From: Nitrospirota bacterium
Lineage (GTDB): Bacteria; Nitrospirota; Thermodesulfovibrionia; Thermodesulfovibrionales; UBA6898
Assembly: GCA_021814475.1 (NCBI GenBank)
Contig: JAKAIE010000005.1
Location: 1-62,719 of the forward strand
Length of the DNA stretch: 62,719 nt
Reading direction: 5' to 3'
The position numbers and the translations under genes are program-made. A model generated the notes under the pieces. It was not told the origin of the DNA and made no database searches. It saw nothing but the letters and a program-made list of their open reading frames with translations. Of the stretch, positions 24,367 to 33,444 are shown in pieces (positions within the stretch are counted from its first letter, which is position 1; the number at the start of each line of letters is the position of its first letter).

Positions 24367-24588
24367 ATGAAGACATACACTTATTCTCAGGCAAGAGAAA
24401 AATTAGCGGATATATTGGAGGAATCCAAAAAAGAGGAAATAATTATTCGTCGGAGAAAAGGCGATATGTTCTCTATCATACCCAAAGCTGCGGTTCGCCG
24501 CTCGCCATTTGATGTATCTGGTTTGCGTAAAAATATTTCACGCAAAGAAATATTGGAAGCAATTCATGAATCCCGCAAACAGACATAA
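24367..24588 (+). CDS. Phd/YefM-family antitoxin
   Basis: A 73-residue antitoxin with the Phd/YefM N-terminal DNA-binding pattern: MKTYTYSQAREKLADILEES, then EEIIIRRRKGDMFSIIP. The charged, probably disordered C-terminus (ISRKEILEAIHESRKQT) is the expected toxin-wrapping segment. The ATG directly abuts the toxin stop codon (TAAATG), so it is translated by coupling. A Phd antitoxin paired with a PIN toxin, toxin first, is a known but less common layout. Confidence 0.88.
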   Translation: MKTYTYSQAREKLADILEESKKEEIIIRRRKGDMFSIIPKAAVRRSPFDVSGLRKNISRKEILEAIHESRKQT

Positions 24589-24605
24589 TCGGGCAGTCGG
24601 GGGAT

Positions 24606-24670
24606 ATGGCTCATGAATTTATGATAAAAACCCCGGATATCCCACTCTGGGTGAGACATCCGGGGCCGGC
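24606..24670. repeat. Dispersed terminator-like repeat, copy 2
   Basis: The second copy of the element at 23791: ATGGCTCATGAATT, then AAAAACCCCGGATATCCCA and a hairpin closing with ATCCGGGGCCGG. Outer stem 24631-24638 with 24658-24665, inner stem CCCA/TGGG. On the minus strand it is followed by TTTTT and lies 44 bases after the ilvD stop, so it probably terminates ilvD transcription; it also ends the toxin-antitoxin transcript. Confidence 0.82.
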
Positions 24671-24708
24671 GTTGCTGACAGCTGTTCGCTGAAGGCTGCC
24701 TGCTCTTT

Positions 24709-26361
24709 CTACTTCATGATCGCGCCTTCGTCCGCGGAACTTACGAAACGTGCGTAGCGGGCGAGATAGCCCTTTCTGATCTTCGGCTGCGGCTTTTTCC
24801 AGGCCTTCTGGCGGGCGGCCATCTCGGCCTCTGCGCAGACGAGGGAAATGCTCCTTTTGGGGATATCTATCTCGATCGCGTCGCCGTCCTTGACGAGCGA
24901 GATCGGGCCGCCCTCCATCGCCTCGGGAGAGACATGGCCGATGCACGGCCCTCTCGTGCCCCCCGAGAACCTGCCGTCCGTGATAAGGGCAACCGATTCG
25001 CTCAGCCCCATGCCGGCAATCGCCGAGGTCGGCGAGAGCATCTCCCTCATCCCCGGTCCGCCCTTGGGCCCCTCGTACCGGATCACCACCACATGCCCGG
25101 CCTTCACCTTGCCGCCGAGGATCGCCTTCATCGCCGCCTCTTCCGAATCAAAGACGACGGCAATACCTCGGAACTTCATCATCCCCTCGCTCACGGCAGA
25201 CTGCTTGACGACCGCGCCGCCCGGGGCAAGGTTGCCCTTCAGGATCGCGATGCCGCCCTGTTTATGGTGGGCCTTGCTGAGCGGCCTGATGACATCCTCG
25301 TCGTAAACCTCGGCAGAGTCAGCGATAGCATGGATCTTCTTCCCGCTGACGGTGATCGTATTATTAAGCTTCTCCCTCAGCCTCTTCAGGACCGCCGGGA
25401 TGCCGCCAGCATCGTCGAGGTCCTCCATATAGACCGGACCTCCGGGCAGCATACTCGCGATATGGGGGGTAGTCTTCGCAAGCCTGTCAAAGACCTCCAG
25501 CGGAAGTTTAAGACCTGCATCATGCGCGATTGCCGGGATATGCAGGACCGTGTTCGTCGAACCTCCGAGGGCCAGGTCGACCATGACCGCGTTTTCGAAC
25601 GCCTTCATAGTCATCACCTTCCGCGGGGTAATATTCTTCTTCACCAGTTCCACGACCCTCCGGCCGCTTTCGAAGGCGATACGCCTCTTCTTTGCGGAGA
25701 CCGCAAGGGCGGTGGCGCAGCCCTCAATGCTCATGCCGAGAGACTCGGTCACGCAGGCCATCGTGTTCGCCGTATACATGCCCTGGCACGAGCCGGCGCC
25801 CGGACAGGCGCACATCTCAAGGTTATCCAGCTCCTCGCGTTTGATAAGACCGCGTTTGAACTTGCCGACAGCCTCGAAGGTGTCGCTCGTCAGGTTCAGA
25901 CGCCTGCCCTTATACCGCCCCGAATACATCGGCCCGGCCGTCACCACGATCGACGGGATATTCAGCCTGCCTGCGGCCATCAGCATGCCGGGGGTGATCT
26001 TGTCGCAGTTGGTCAGCAGCACGAGGCCGTCCAGCCTGTGGGCCTCCGCCACAGTCTCGACCATGTCAGCGATCAGCTCGCGGGAGGCGAGGGAATAGTG
26101 CATGCCGCCGTGGCCCATCGCTATGCCGTCACAGATGCCGGGGATGCCGAAAAAGAAGGGATAGCCTCCCCCTGTATGGACCCCTTTTTCGATGAACCTC
26201 TCAAGGTCCCTCATGCCGGTATGGCCCGGGATCAGATCCGTAAAACTGGTCGCAACGCCGATAAACGGCTTCCCCATTTCAGACTTGGGAAGACCGGTCG
26301 CATAGAGCAAGGCCCTGTGTGGAAGGCGTTCAAGACCCTCCTTGATCGTACTGCTTCTCAT
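24709..26361 (-). CDS. ilvD: Dihydroxy-acid dehydratase
   Basis: Third step of branched-chain amino acid synthesis, dehydrating 2,3-dihydroxy-isovalerate and its homologue using an iron-sulfur cluster. The 550 residues include the cluster cysteines in [12 protein letters not shown] and [16 protein letters not shown] and the signature [20 protein letters not shown]. Length and motifs are standard. It is transcribed alone, ending at the repeat hairpin. The window also has a leuB-type gene, but far away. Confidence 0.97.
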   Translation of the reverse strand: MRSSTIKEGLERLPHRALLYATGLPKSEMGKPFIGVATSFTDLIPGHTGMRDLERFIEKGVHTGGGYPFFFGIPGICDGIAMGHGGMHYSLASRELIADMVETVAEAHRLDGLVLLTNCDKITPGMLMAAGRLNIPSIVVTAGPMYSGRYKGRRLNLTSDTFEAVGKFKRGLIKREELDNLEMCACPGAGSCQGMYTANTMACVTESLGMSIEGCATALAVSAKKRRIAFESGRRVVELVKKNITPRKVMTMKAFENAVMVDLALGGSTNTVLHIPAIAHDAGLKLPLEVFDRLAKTTPHIASMLPGGPVYMEDLDDAGGIPAVLKRLREKLNNTITVSGKKIHAIADSAEVYDEDVIRPLSKAHHKQGGIAILKGNLAPGGAVVKQSAVSEGMMKFRGIAVVFDSEEAAMKAILGGKVKAGHVVVIRYEGPKGGPGMREMLSPTSAIAGMGLSESVALITDGRFSGGTRGPCIGHVSPEAMEGGPISLVKDGDAIEIDIPKRSISLVCAEAEMAARQKAWKKPQPKIRKGYLARYARFVSSADEGAIMK

Positions 26362-26432
26362 AGTACCCCCTGGTTATTTATTGCTGAGTATATACAAACG
26401 AAATTCGGGAGAGGTTATCCGCGATAGTCTGC

Positions 26433-26453
26433 GGGGCGGCGGAATGCCGCCCC
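26433..26453. repeat. Strong GC hairpin between DUF465 gene and ilvD
   Basis: A perfect 8-bp inverted repeat GGGGCGGC / GCCGCCCC with a five-base loop, 17 bases beyond the DUF465 stop. There is no T-run on the minus strand, so it may be a 3'-end stabiliser or a Rho-associated end of the small gene rather than a canonical terminator. Confidence 0.55.
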
Positions 26454-26469
26454 GGCATTTCAGATCACA

Positions 26470-26700
26470 TCAGGCAACAGAATGGCCTTTTTTATAATCC
26501 CTGACCATGTCCGCGATTTTGTCTTTCTTTGCGAGCTTCTGTTTCTGGAGTTTTTTCCGTTCAACCTCTTCCTCAGGGGTCAGATAGACCTTTCTGTCTA
26601 TGTCCGCCAACTGACCGTCAAGAGCATGATGTTCTTCATACAGTTTCCGAAAATCTTCGTTTTCCTGCTTCAGCGCTTCGATGATCTCTTGCTCTTTCAA
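26470..26700 (-). CDS. YdcH family (DUF465) small protein
   Basis: A 76-residue, highly charged helical protein matching DUF465: FRKLYEEHHALDGQLADIDR, then LTPEEEVERKKLQKQKLAKK and a short basic C-terminus. The family is widespread and its role is unknown. The start is TTG 26700 with a strong AAGGAGG upstream. It is preceded by a terminator hairpin and a possible TATAAT at 26729-26724, so it seems to be an independent unit. Confidence 0.85.
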   Translation of the reverse strand: MKEQEIIEALKQENEDFRKLYEEHHALDGQLADIDRKVYLTPEEEVERKKLQKQKLAKKDKIADMVRDYKKGHSVA

Positions 26701-26728
26701 AGATTCCTCCTTTTTGAGCCATTATTAT

Positions 26729-26752
26729 AAAAAAGCGGGCTTCCTGTGCCCG
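26729..26752 (-). terminator. Rho-independent terminator upstream of the DUF465 gene
   Basis: On the minus strand CGGGC, a seven-base loop, GCCCG, then C and six T residues. It lies between the cyclophilin gene and the DUF465 gene and probably ends the moeA-to-cyclophilin operon. The T-run merges into a TATAAT that may serve the next gene. Confidence 0.72.
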
Positions 26753-26932
26753 AACATGCGTCACGAAAGAAGGGCGCACCTCAGGAAAAGACATCTGTCC
26801 GAGAAAAAGGGGAAGACCGATATGGGAAAAAGCCGTTCTTTTCTATACATACCGTCGTTTTATGTTTATAGAATAATCCTTTTATCCCAATTTATCAAAT
26901 CAAAACTTCGGCCGGAGGAGACGGATTTCCGC

Positions 26933-27544
26933 CTATTTCTCCTCGATCTTCACCTTCATCTCCACCCTCTCGTTGGGGTTGTCACGAGCGTCCCTCGGCT
27001 GGCTCACGATCTTGTCGACAACATCCATTCCGGAGACGACCTCGCCGAAGACCGTATACTGCCTGTCGAGAAACGGGGCGTCGGCGACGCAGATGAAGAA
27101 CTGCGAGCCTGCGCTGTCGGGGTTCGCCGACCTGGCCATCGAGAGGGTCCCTCTCTTATGCGGCCGCTCATTGAATTCTGCCTTCACGGTGTAGCCGGGT
27201 CCCCCCATGCCATGGGACGATTTGTCATGGTTCTTCGAGTTGGGGTCTCCTCCCTGGATCATGAACCCCGGGATTACGCGATGAAACGTGGTGCCGTCGT
27301 AAAAGCCTTTCTTTGCAAGCTCGATGAAATTATTGACATGGTTCGGGGCCACATCCGGAAAGAATTTCAAGGTAATATTACCGAACTTCGTCTCGATCAC
27401 TGCCTTTGTCTCTGACATCTTCTTTATCTCCTCCTTGGTGAATTTCCTGTTTTTCATCTCCTGCGGCTTCCTGTCAGCCGAAAAGGCCGTTCCCGCGACA
27501 CAGACAACAAGCAGCAATACTGCAGCATACCTCAACAGCTTCAT
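26933..27544 (-). CDS. Secreted cyclophilin-type peptidyl-prolyl isomerase
   Basis: A 203-residue periplasmic protein-folding catalyst. The signal peptide is KLLRYAAVLLLVVCVAGTA, probably cleaved after FSA. The cyclophilin core shows FHRVIPGFMIQGGDP, then GTLSMARSANPDSAGSQFFI and FGEVVSGMDVVDKI. The small spacer MKNRKFTKEEIKKMSETKA precedes the domain. ATG 27544 follows GAGGAGG and fits the signal peptide; the upstream frame overlaps hemG. It is the last gene of the moeA-ASKHA-hemH-hemG operon. Confidence 0.95.
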   Translation of the reverse strand: MKLLRYAAVLLLVVCVAGTAFSADRKPQEMKNRKFTKEEIKKMSETKAVIETKFGNITLKFFPDVAPNHVNNFIELAKKGFYDGTTFHRVIPGFMIQGGDPNSKNHDKSSHGMGGPGYTVKAEFNERPHKRGTLSMARSANPDSAGSQFFICVADAPFLDRQYTVFGEVVSGMDVVDKIVSQPRDARDNPNERVEMKVKIEEK

Positions 27545-27584
27545 TTTCTGATTCCTCCTCTGAAATATGGTTTGTGTAAGCAGT

Positions 27585-28955
27585 TTACTCATTTCCTTCC
27601 ACGAGCTTCTCCGCCAGCTTCCATGAGTTCTCGATGCAGTCGTTGACCCCTATGCCGCGATAGGCGTTGCCCGTGACCAGGAGCCCCGGATATTTCGACA
27701 ACAGGGAGTCGATCTCCTTCATCCTGTCGAGATGTCCGACCGTGTATTGGGGTATCGCCATCTCATGCCGGTAGATCCTGACAAAATCCGGCGCCTCCGT
27801 GATGCCCATGATGTCCGCCATCTCAGACCTCACCGAGGCGATAATCTTGGGGTCGCTCTCGCGGGCGAGCAGAGAGGCGCGGGCGCCACCCACCATAGAC
27901 CGCAGCAGGACATACCCCTCAGGCGCCCGGTTGGGAAAGATACTGGAATCCCATAAGGTCCCCAGTATCTGCCTCTTCTCCCTCGACGGGACCAAAAAAC
28001 CGAACCCGTCGAGAGAGGCCCGCACCTTCTCCCTGCGATAGCCGAAACAGACGACCGAGAGCGAGGGGTACGAAATGCCGGATATGACGCGGGCGAGCCT
28101 CGCATCCGCTGCCTTGAGTATCTCGGCCGCGGCATATGCCGGCGCAGCCAGGATGACGCTGCCGGCCTCGATGCTCGAACCATCCGCAAAATGGAGGTGA
28201 TACCCCGCGCCGGTCCTGTCGACGGACACCGCCTTGAACCCGGTCCTGACCCTCTCCCCCAGGACCGCCCTCAGGGCATCGACCATCTCGGCCATGCCGT
28301 TGTAAAACGACGTGAGGACCCCGCCCGGCCCTGCCCCGACAGTCTCGGAGGAGCCCGCCTTTTTCTTCGCCCTCTGCAGGCCGATCATGCCGCGGATCAG
28401 TCCTCCGTAATTTTTCTCAAGCTCATAGACCTTCGAGAAACAGGCCCTGAGACTCAGCGTCTCGGGATTACCCGCGTAAATTCCGGACGCCATCGGATCG
28501 ATCAGCTTTTCATAGGCCTCCCTGCCGAGTCTCCGCCGCGCAAAAGAGGCGAGGGTCTCTTCTTCCCTGGGATCTCCCTTGATAAACGGCTCGGCCATGA
28601 CCCTCAGCCTTCCGGGAATGCTCAGAAGCCCCGACAGCAGGAAGGCAGGCGGGGACTCGGGAAGACCCTGCAGTTTCCGGTCGGAAAAGATAAACCTCTT
28701 CCGTGAGGCGTCGTTACTGCGCAGGGGGGAGAGCTTCACCATCGAAGAAAGCGCGAGGGTCTTCGGCCTGTTGTCGAGAAAACCGTTCACCCCGCCCTCG
28801 CAGAGAAAGCCTTCGGATCTGTCCGTCCATATCTTGCCGCCCAACCGCTGCTCCGACTCGAAGACCACCACGTCCGCCGAAGGGTCCCTGCTGAGGATAA
28901 AGTACGCAAGCGAGAGGCCTGATATGCCTCCGCCGACGATCGCTATGCGGTCCAT
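27585..28955 (-). CDS. hemG: Protoporphyrinogen/coproporphyrinogen oxidase (HemY/HemG type)
   Basis: An FAD-dependent oxidase of 456 residues for the last oxidation in heme synthesis. The FAD-binding start is IAIVGGGISGLSLAYFI. It has the family features RKRFIFSDRKLQGLP near the N-terminus and TGNAYRGIGVNDCIENSW near the end. It overlaps hemH by 13 bases, upstream on the transcript. Whether the substrate is protoporphyrinogen or coproporphyrinogen is not decided by sequence; the neighbouring ferrochelatase fits either order. Confidence 0.93.
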   Translation of the reverse strand: MDRIAIVGGGISGLSLAYFILSRDPSADVVVFESEQRLGGKIWTDRSEGFLCEGGVNGFLDNRPKTLALSSMVKLSPLRSNDASRKRFIFSDRKLQGLPESPPAFLLSGLLSIPGRLRVMAEPFIKGDPREEETLASFARRRLGREAYEKLIDPMASGIYAGNPETLSLRACFSKVYELEKNYGGLIRGMIGLQRAKKKAGSSETVGAGPGGVLTSFYNGMAEMVDALRAVLGERVRTGFKAVSVDRTGAGYHLHFADGSSIEAGSVILAAPAYAAAEILKAADARLARVISGISYPSLSVVCFGYRREKVRASLDGFGFLVPSREKRQILGTLWDSSIFPNRAPEGYVLLRSMVGGARASLLARESDPKIIASVRSEMADIMGITEAPDFVRIYRHEMAIPQYTVGHLDRMKEIDSLLSKYPGLLVTGNAYRGIGVNDCIENSWKLAEKLVEGNE

Positions 28956-29923
28956 CCCGCCTCCTTCATCGCCTTCAGCGAGATGTCTGCCAGGGCCTCG
29001 ATGAAAAGAGGCGCTACGTTGAGGGATTCCGCCCTCCTGAGGTTAATTCCCAGTCTTTCGGCCATGCCCTTATATAGTATATCAATCTCATAAAGCGTTT
29101 CTATATGGTCGGAGACGAAACTGATCGGAACCACAAGCAGGTTCCTGACACCCCTGCCCGCCAGGTCTTCGAGCATCGACTCGGTCGAAGGTTCGAGCCA
29201 TTTTACCGGCCCGCTCTTCGACTGGTAGGAGAGATGGTATTTCATCCCGATCCTGGCCGATACTGCGGCGATCGTCGCCTCTATATGCCGGACATACGGG
29301 TCCCCCTCGTCAATGAACTTCTTCGGAAGGCTGTGCGCGCTGAAGAGAACATGCACGTCTTCCGCATCCCCGAACCGGGCTAACCCCTCCCGTATCTTTT
29401 CCGCGAGTGCCCCGATATAAAGGGGATGGTCGTACCAGGCCTTTACCGGGAATAGAGAAAGCGGCAGCCCTGCGCAGACCTTCTCTAGCCGTGAAAGAGA
29501 CGAGCCGGTCGTTGCCACCGAATAGTGCGGGTAGAGGCCGAACGCAACCACCCTGGTGATGCCTTCCTGAAGGATCGCGGGGATCGTCTCTTCGATAAGC
29601 GGATGCCAGTAACGCATGCCGACAAAGACCCTGAAGCGGGACCCGTTTTCGCCCGCGTTTAGACGTCTCTCCAGTGCCTCCGCCTCTGCGGTAGTGATCT
29701 CCCTTATCGGCGACCTCCCCCCGATCAGGCGGTAATAGGACTCGGTCTTCGTATGTCTCAGGGCCGCGATGAGACCCGCCAGAGGCTTCTGCAGAAAGGC
29801 CGGCCCGAGACGTATGATCTCCCTGTCTGAAAACAGGTTATAGAGAAACGGCCTGACTGCATCGAGAGAATCCGGCCCGCCGAGATTCAGCAGCAGAATG
29901 CCCGTCTTTTTTCCGCCAGCCAT
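28943..29923 (-). CDS. hemH: Ferrochelatase
   Basis: Inserts iron into the porphyrin to complete heme or, in the coproporphyrin route, coproheme. The 326 residues start with GILLLNLGGPDSLDAVRPFL. The conserved histidine region is LYPHYSVATTGSS, the second active region is VLFSAHSLPKKFIDEGDPY, and LVVPISFVSDHIETLYEID closes the site. It lies four bases from the ASKHA gene and overlaps hemG, so the heme genes share the moeA operon. Confidence 0.96.
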   Translation of the reverse strand: MAGGKKTGILLLNLGGPDSLDAVRPFLYNLFSDREIIRLGPAFLQKPLAGLIAALRHTKTESYYRLIGGRSPIREITTAEAEALERRLNAGENGSRFRVFVGMRYWHPLIEETIPAILQEGITRVVAFGLYPHYSVATTGSSLSRLEKVCAGLPLSLFPVKAWYDHPLYIGALAEKIREGLARFGDAEDVHVLFSAHSLPKKFIDEGDPYVRHIEATIAAVSARIGMKYHLSYQSKSGPVKWLEPSTESMLEDLAGRGVRNLLVVPISFVSDHIETLYEIDILYKGMAERLGINLRRAESLNVAPLFIEALADISLKAMKEAGWTA

Positions 29924-29927
29924 CAGT

Positions 29928-31436
29928 TCACCCCCTCAGCAGTTCCGGGTCCGTATGCGGGATGAACATGGCGCCCTGCAGCACACTCATGAGGTCCGAA
30001 TCCTCATTCATCTCGCGATATGTCACCATCGAGGCGACTCGTTCGACCCGTGTGAGGAGGTCCCGGTCGAGCAGTACCATCTCCGCACCGGCAAGAGAGG
30101 AGTTGCCGACCGGGATGAACCTCTCTCTCGGGATATCCGGAAGCAGCCCGATCCTGACCGCCCTTTCGGGATCTATGCCGCAGCCAAGGGCGCCGGCAAC
30201 AAAGACCTTTCTGATGTCACTGAACGTCAGCCCGACAGACCGGACAAAGACATACAGGAAAGAAAACATCGCGGCCTTCGAGACCAGGAAGTTCTTTATC
30301 TCGTTTTCGGTGAGCAGGAGCTCCGTATCTCCCGACCGGTATACGGTAAAGGCCCTGACCCCGTCCCTCTCGACGATACCGGCAGCCGTATCCGTGAATT
30401 TCCCGGTCTGGTCGATGATCCCCGCATGAAACATCTCGGCCACGAGATCTATCAGGCCGGAACCGCATATGCCCTGGGGTGATGTACCACTGTCCGGCCC
30501 AGGTATGACTTCGGACTCTACCGTTCCGGTTGTCCTGTCTATGCTCACCTTGCAGATCGTCCCGGGTTCCGCCTTTTTACCGATGCCCGCCACGCCTCCT
30601 TCCAGCGCAGGCCCGGCAGCACCGGCGCCGGTCATGATCCAGTCACTGCAGCCGAGGGTCACCTCGACGTTCGTGCCGACATCGATAAACAGCACGGGGG
30701 ATTCTTCCCTGTCCACGTCTGACGCGATGATCCCGCTGATGATGTCTCCGCCGACATAACTGCCGGCATTGGGGAAGACATAGACCAGGCCGTTGCCGTT
30801 CATGACCAGGCCCGCCTCCCTGCCTGTCAGGAAGACCGGGCTGTTGACGACAGGTATATACGGGCTGAGCGGGATATTGTTTACGTCGAGGCCGAGGAAG
30901 AAATGGGTCATGATCGTGTTGCCGGCCACGGTCACGGCAACGATCTCTTCCCTAGCTGCCCCGCCGAGTACGCAGACCTCTCCGATCAGCCTGTTGACGC
31001 CGTCCCGGAGGGCCCGCACAAGAGGTTCGAACCGGCCGGTCATCGACTCCTGCACGCGGGTCAGGACATCGCTGCCGAAGGAGATCTGCGGGTTCTCCGC
31101 CTCGCGGACGAGAAGCCTCTCCCCTGTCCCGAGATCGAAGAGAGAGCATTCCATATTCGTGGAGCCTATATCGAGGGCTATGCCGAAGATCCGCCGGAGC
31201 CCGCAATCGACGGCAGCGAGGTCTTTGCCGAAGGCTCCGATCACGAGGTCAATTTCGAAGCCTTGCCGTCTCAGTTCGCCCGGAAGTCTTCTCACCAGAT
31301 CGATCGGGATAGAAACGCCCGCAAGCCCTTCCGTCTCGAGGGCTGCCAGCAGGCGGTCTACATCGGCGGTCTTATCTCCGGGATGCGGAGGCGAAAGCCG
31401 GATCCGCCTCGAAAAGACGACCGGCTTATGACTCAT
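29928..31436 (-). CDS. ASKHA-domain (DUF4445) protein lacking the ferredoxin domain
   Basis: A 502-residue protein of the RACo family, which reactivates corrinoid proteins by ATP-driven reduction. The ASKHA fold begins with GIALDIGSTNMECSLFDLGT near residue 84 and continues with VTVAGNTIMTHFFLGL, NAGSYVGGDIISGI and LFIDVGTNVEVTLG. Normal members carry an N-terminal 2Fe-2S ferredoxin with four cysteines; here the first 80 residues contain only one cysteine and no such motif. It probably depends on a separate electron donor, or has another role. It sits between moeA-PBP and hemH with overlaps. Confidence 0.85.
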   Translation of the reverse strand: MSHKPVVFSRRIRLSPPHPGDKTADVDRLLAALETEGLAGVSIPIDLVRRLPGELRRQGFEIDLVIGAFGKDLAAVDCGLRRIFGIALDIGSTNMECSLFDLGTGERLLVREAENPQISFGSDVLTRVQESMTGRFEPLVRALRDGVNRLIGEVCVLGGAAREEIVAVTVAGNTIMTHFFLGLDVNNIPLSPYIPVVNSPVFLTGREAGLVMNGNGLVYVFPNAGSYVGGDIISGIIASDVDREESPVLFIDVGTNVEVTLGCSDWIMTGAGAAGPALEGGVAGIGKKAEPGTICKVSIDRTTGTVESEVIPGPDSGTSPQGICGSGLIDLVAEMFHAGIIDQTGKFTDTAAGIVERDGVRAFTVYRSGDTELLLTENEIKNFLVSKAAMFSFLYVFVRSVGLTFSDIRKVFVAGALGCGIDPERAVRIGLLPDIPRERFIPVGNSSLAGAEMVLLDRDLLTRVERVASMVTYREMNEDSDLMSVLQGAMFIPHTDPELLRG

Positions 31437-33390
31437 ACATCACCTTCCCCATGTCGGAGAGGTCGTATCCGCCGAAAGACTTCACCGTCTCCCTGAATTC
31501 GGCGTCGTCCCTGATGATCCCGAGCAGGGCCTGCATCTTAGGCATCCGGAGGTATTCGGCCGGGATAGCCAGGTCGTATCTCTCCCTGGCCACGGGGATA
31601 AAATCGAGCCCCAGGGCCTGCGCAGCAGCGAGGATGCCGAGACCGGCATCCGCGATCCCCGTCAACACGGCAGAGGCGACGCCCATATGGGTATATTCCT
31701 CCCGCTCATAACCCTGTATCCTGCCGGGTTCTATGCCGAGTTCCCTGAGGTGTTTATCGGTCAGGAGCCTGGTGCCGGCGCCGGGCTGGCGGTTGATAAA
31801 AACAACGTCATCACGCACGAGATCCGCAAAGCCCCGGATGTCCTTCGGATTTCCCTTGGCCACCATCAACCCCTGCTGCCGGTAGACGAGGTTTACCAGC
31901 ACGATCCCCCTGCCTCCGAGTAGACGCTCGATGTACGGAACATTATACTCCCCTGTCTCCTCATCGAGCATATGGGTGCCGGCCATGTGCGCCTCGCCCT
32001 TTTTCAGTGCGACAAGTCCTCCCATGGAACCGACATGCGCTGAAGAAAGGGAATATTTCGTATGTTTCTTCTTGAGGATATTGGCAAGGAGGTCGAGGGC
32101 GTTGTCATGGCTGCCGATGCAGACGATCGTGTTTTCGATCTCCTCAGCGGACCTGAGCATCTCCACGTCGACCTCAGCACCCGCACCGTACCCTTCGGAC
32201 ATCGCCGGGACCCTGACGAACCCGTCAGCCCGAACAAGGGACATAAGGATACCGGCCCCCCGGCTGACCGGCGTGGCGACCAGATTTTCTCCGACTCTGC
32301 CGACCTTCACCCTGAGGAACTCCTCCTGGCCAAGGGTAGAGGCGACCTGCCGGGAGAGTCTTGCGCTGACGATCTCCGGCTTCGGTTCCTCGAGCCCCTG
32401 CATCCTGTAGACAAGAGGTTTTGCAAAGAGATTGAAGGTGATGTAGGCCGAGACCGGATACCCGGGTATACCGAGCACCGGCCTGCCGGAAGCCCACCCG
32501 AGTATCACCGGTTTCCCCGGCTTGATATTGATCCCGTGCAGCATCACCTCGCCGATCTCCGACAGGACCCCCGCCGTAAAATCCTCTGACCCGGCGGATG
32601 AGCCGGCGTTGACAACGACCAGGTCAGCCCCGGCACAGGCACGGAGCACCGCCTCCCGTATCTTGCCCGGGTCGTCCGGGACAGGGCTGTATCTCACGGG
32701 GACCCCGCCCCACTGCAAAACGAGAGCCGAAAGGACCCTGGAATTGTATTCGATGATATCACCCGTGCGGAGTTCAGAGCCGGGCTCGACAATCTCGGAA
32801 CCCGTGGGGATGATCGCCACGACCGGTCTCCGCCTGACGTCTATCGAGACATGGCCGCCCGAGATGAGCGCGCCGATATCGATCGGCCTTATCCGGTGAT
32901 TCTCAGGAAGGATCAGTTCGGTGCAGACAATATCCTCCCCTATGACCCTGACGTTCTGCCATGGGGTGGCCGGACCGATGATCTCGATAAAGTCCCTGTC
33001 TCCCCGCGAACCCAGAACCTTGCCCCCTGTCTCCGGCCCCCTGATCAGGTTTACGTCCTCGATCATGATGACTGCGTTGAACCCGGGGGGAAGGGCATCT
33101 CCTGTATCCACGGGGACTGCTTCAGAACCCATCTCGAGCCTCTTCGGGGAGGCATCAGAGGCCCCGAAGGTCCCGCTGAACCTCACCGCGTAGCCGTCCA
33201 TGGCAGACGAGTGGTAAAACGGGGACGATATCTTCGCAAACACGGGCCCAGCGGTGACCCTGCCGAGTGCGTCCAGCACCATGATCTTTTCGCCGGCGAG
33301 CGGTCCGACCCCTGCCCGGTCGAGCCTCTCCGTCCAGATCCGGATCGCGTTGTCAAGGGGGGTATTTTCTAGATAAATGCCTTTTTTCAA
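31426..33390 (-). CDS. moeA: MoeA molybdenum insertase fused to periplasmic-binding-like domain
   Basis: Residues 1-420 are MoeA, which inserts molybdate into adenylylated molybdopterin; markers are SAMDGYAVRF, TGDALPPGFNAVIM, GINIKPGKPVILG and VLGIPGYPVSAYI. Residues 425-640 are a type 2 periplasmic-binding-like fold (PBP_like) with GSHDNALDLLANILKKK, FINRQPGAGTRLL and DAGLGILAAAQALG. The fusion is known in anaerobes and may sense or hold the metal oxyanion. There is no signal peptide, so it is cytoplasmic. First gene of the heme operon. Confidence 0.93.
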   Translation of the reverse strand: MKKGIYLENTPLDNAIRIWTERLDRAGVGPLAGEKIMVLDALGRVTAGPVFAKISSPFYHSSAMDGYAVRFSGTFGASDASPKRLEMGSEAVPVDTGDALPPGFNAVIMIEDVNLIRGPETGGKVLGSRGDRDFIEIIGPATPWQNVRVIGEDIVCTELILPENHRIRPIDIGALISGGHVSIDVRRRPVVAIIPTGSEIVEPGSELRTGDIIEYNSRVLSALVLQWGGVPVRYSPVPDDPGKIREAVLRACAGADLVVVNAGSSAGSEDFTAGVLSEIGEVMLHGINIKPGKPVILGWASGRPVLGIPGYPVSAYITFNLFAKPLVYRMQGLEEPKPEIVSARLSRQVASTLGQEEFLRVKVGRVGENLVATPVSRGAGILMSLVRADGFVRVPAMSEGYGAGAEVDVEMLRSAEEIENTIVCIGSHDNALDLLANILKKKHTKYSLSSAHVGSMGGLVALKKGEAHMAGTHMLDEETGEYNVPYIERLLGGRGIVLVNLVYRQQGLMVAKGNPKDIRGFADLVRDDVVFINRQPGAGTRLLTDKHLRELGIEPGRIQGYEREEYTHMGVASAVLTGIADAGLGILAAAQALGLDFIPVARERYDLAIPAEYLRMPKMQALLGIIRDDAEFRETVKSFGGYDLSDMGKVMYES

Positions 33391-33444
33391 GAGGTCCTCC
33401 GTATCCTGATCAGGATAGACACAGAGCAGCGAAAATCCGACTGC

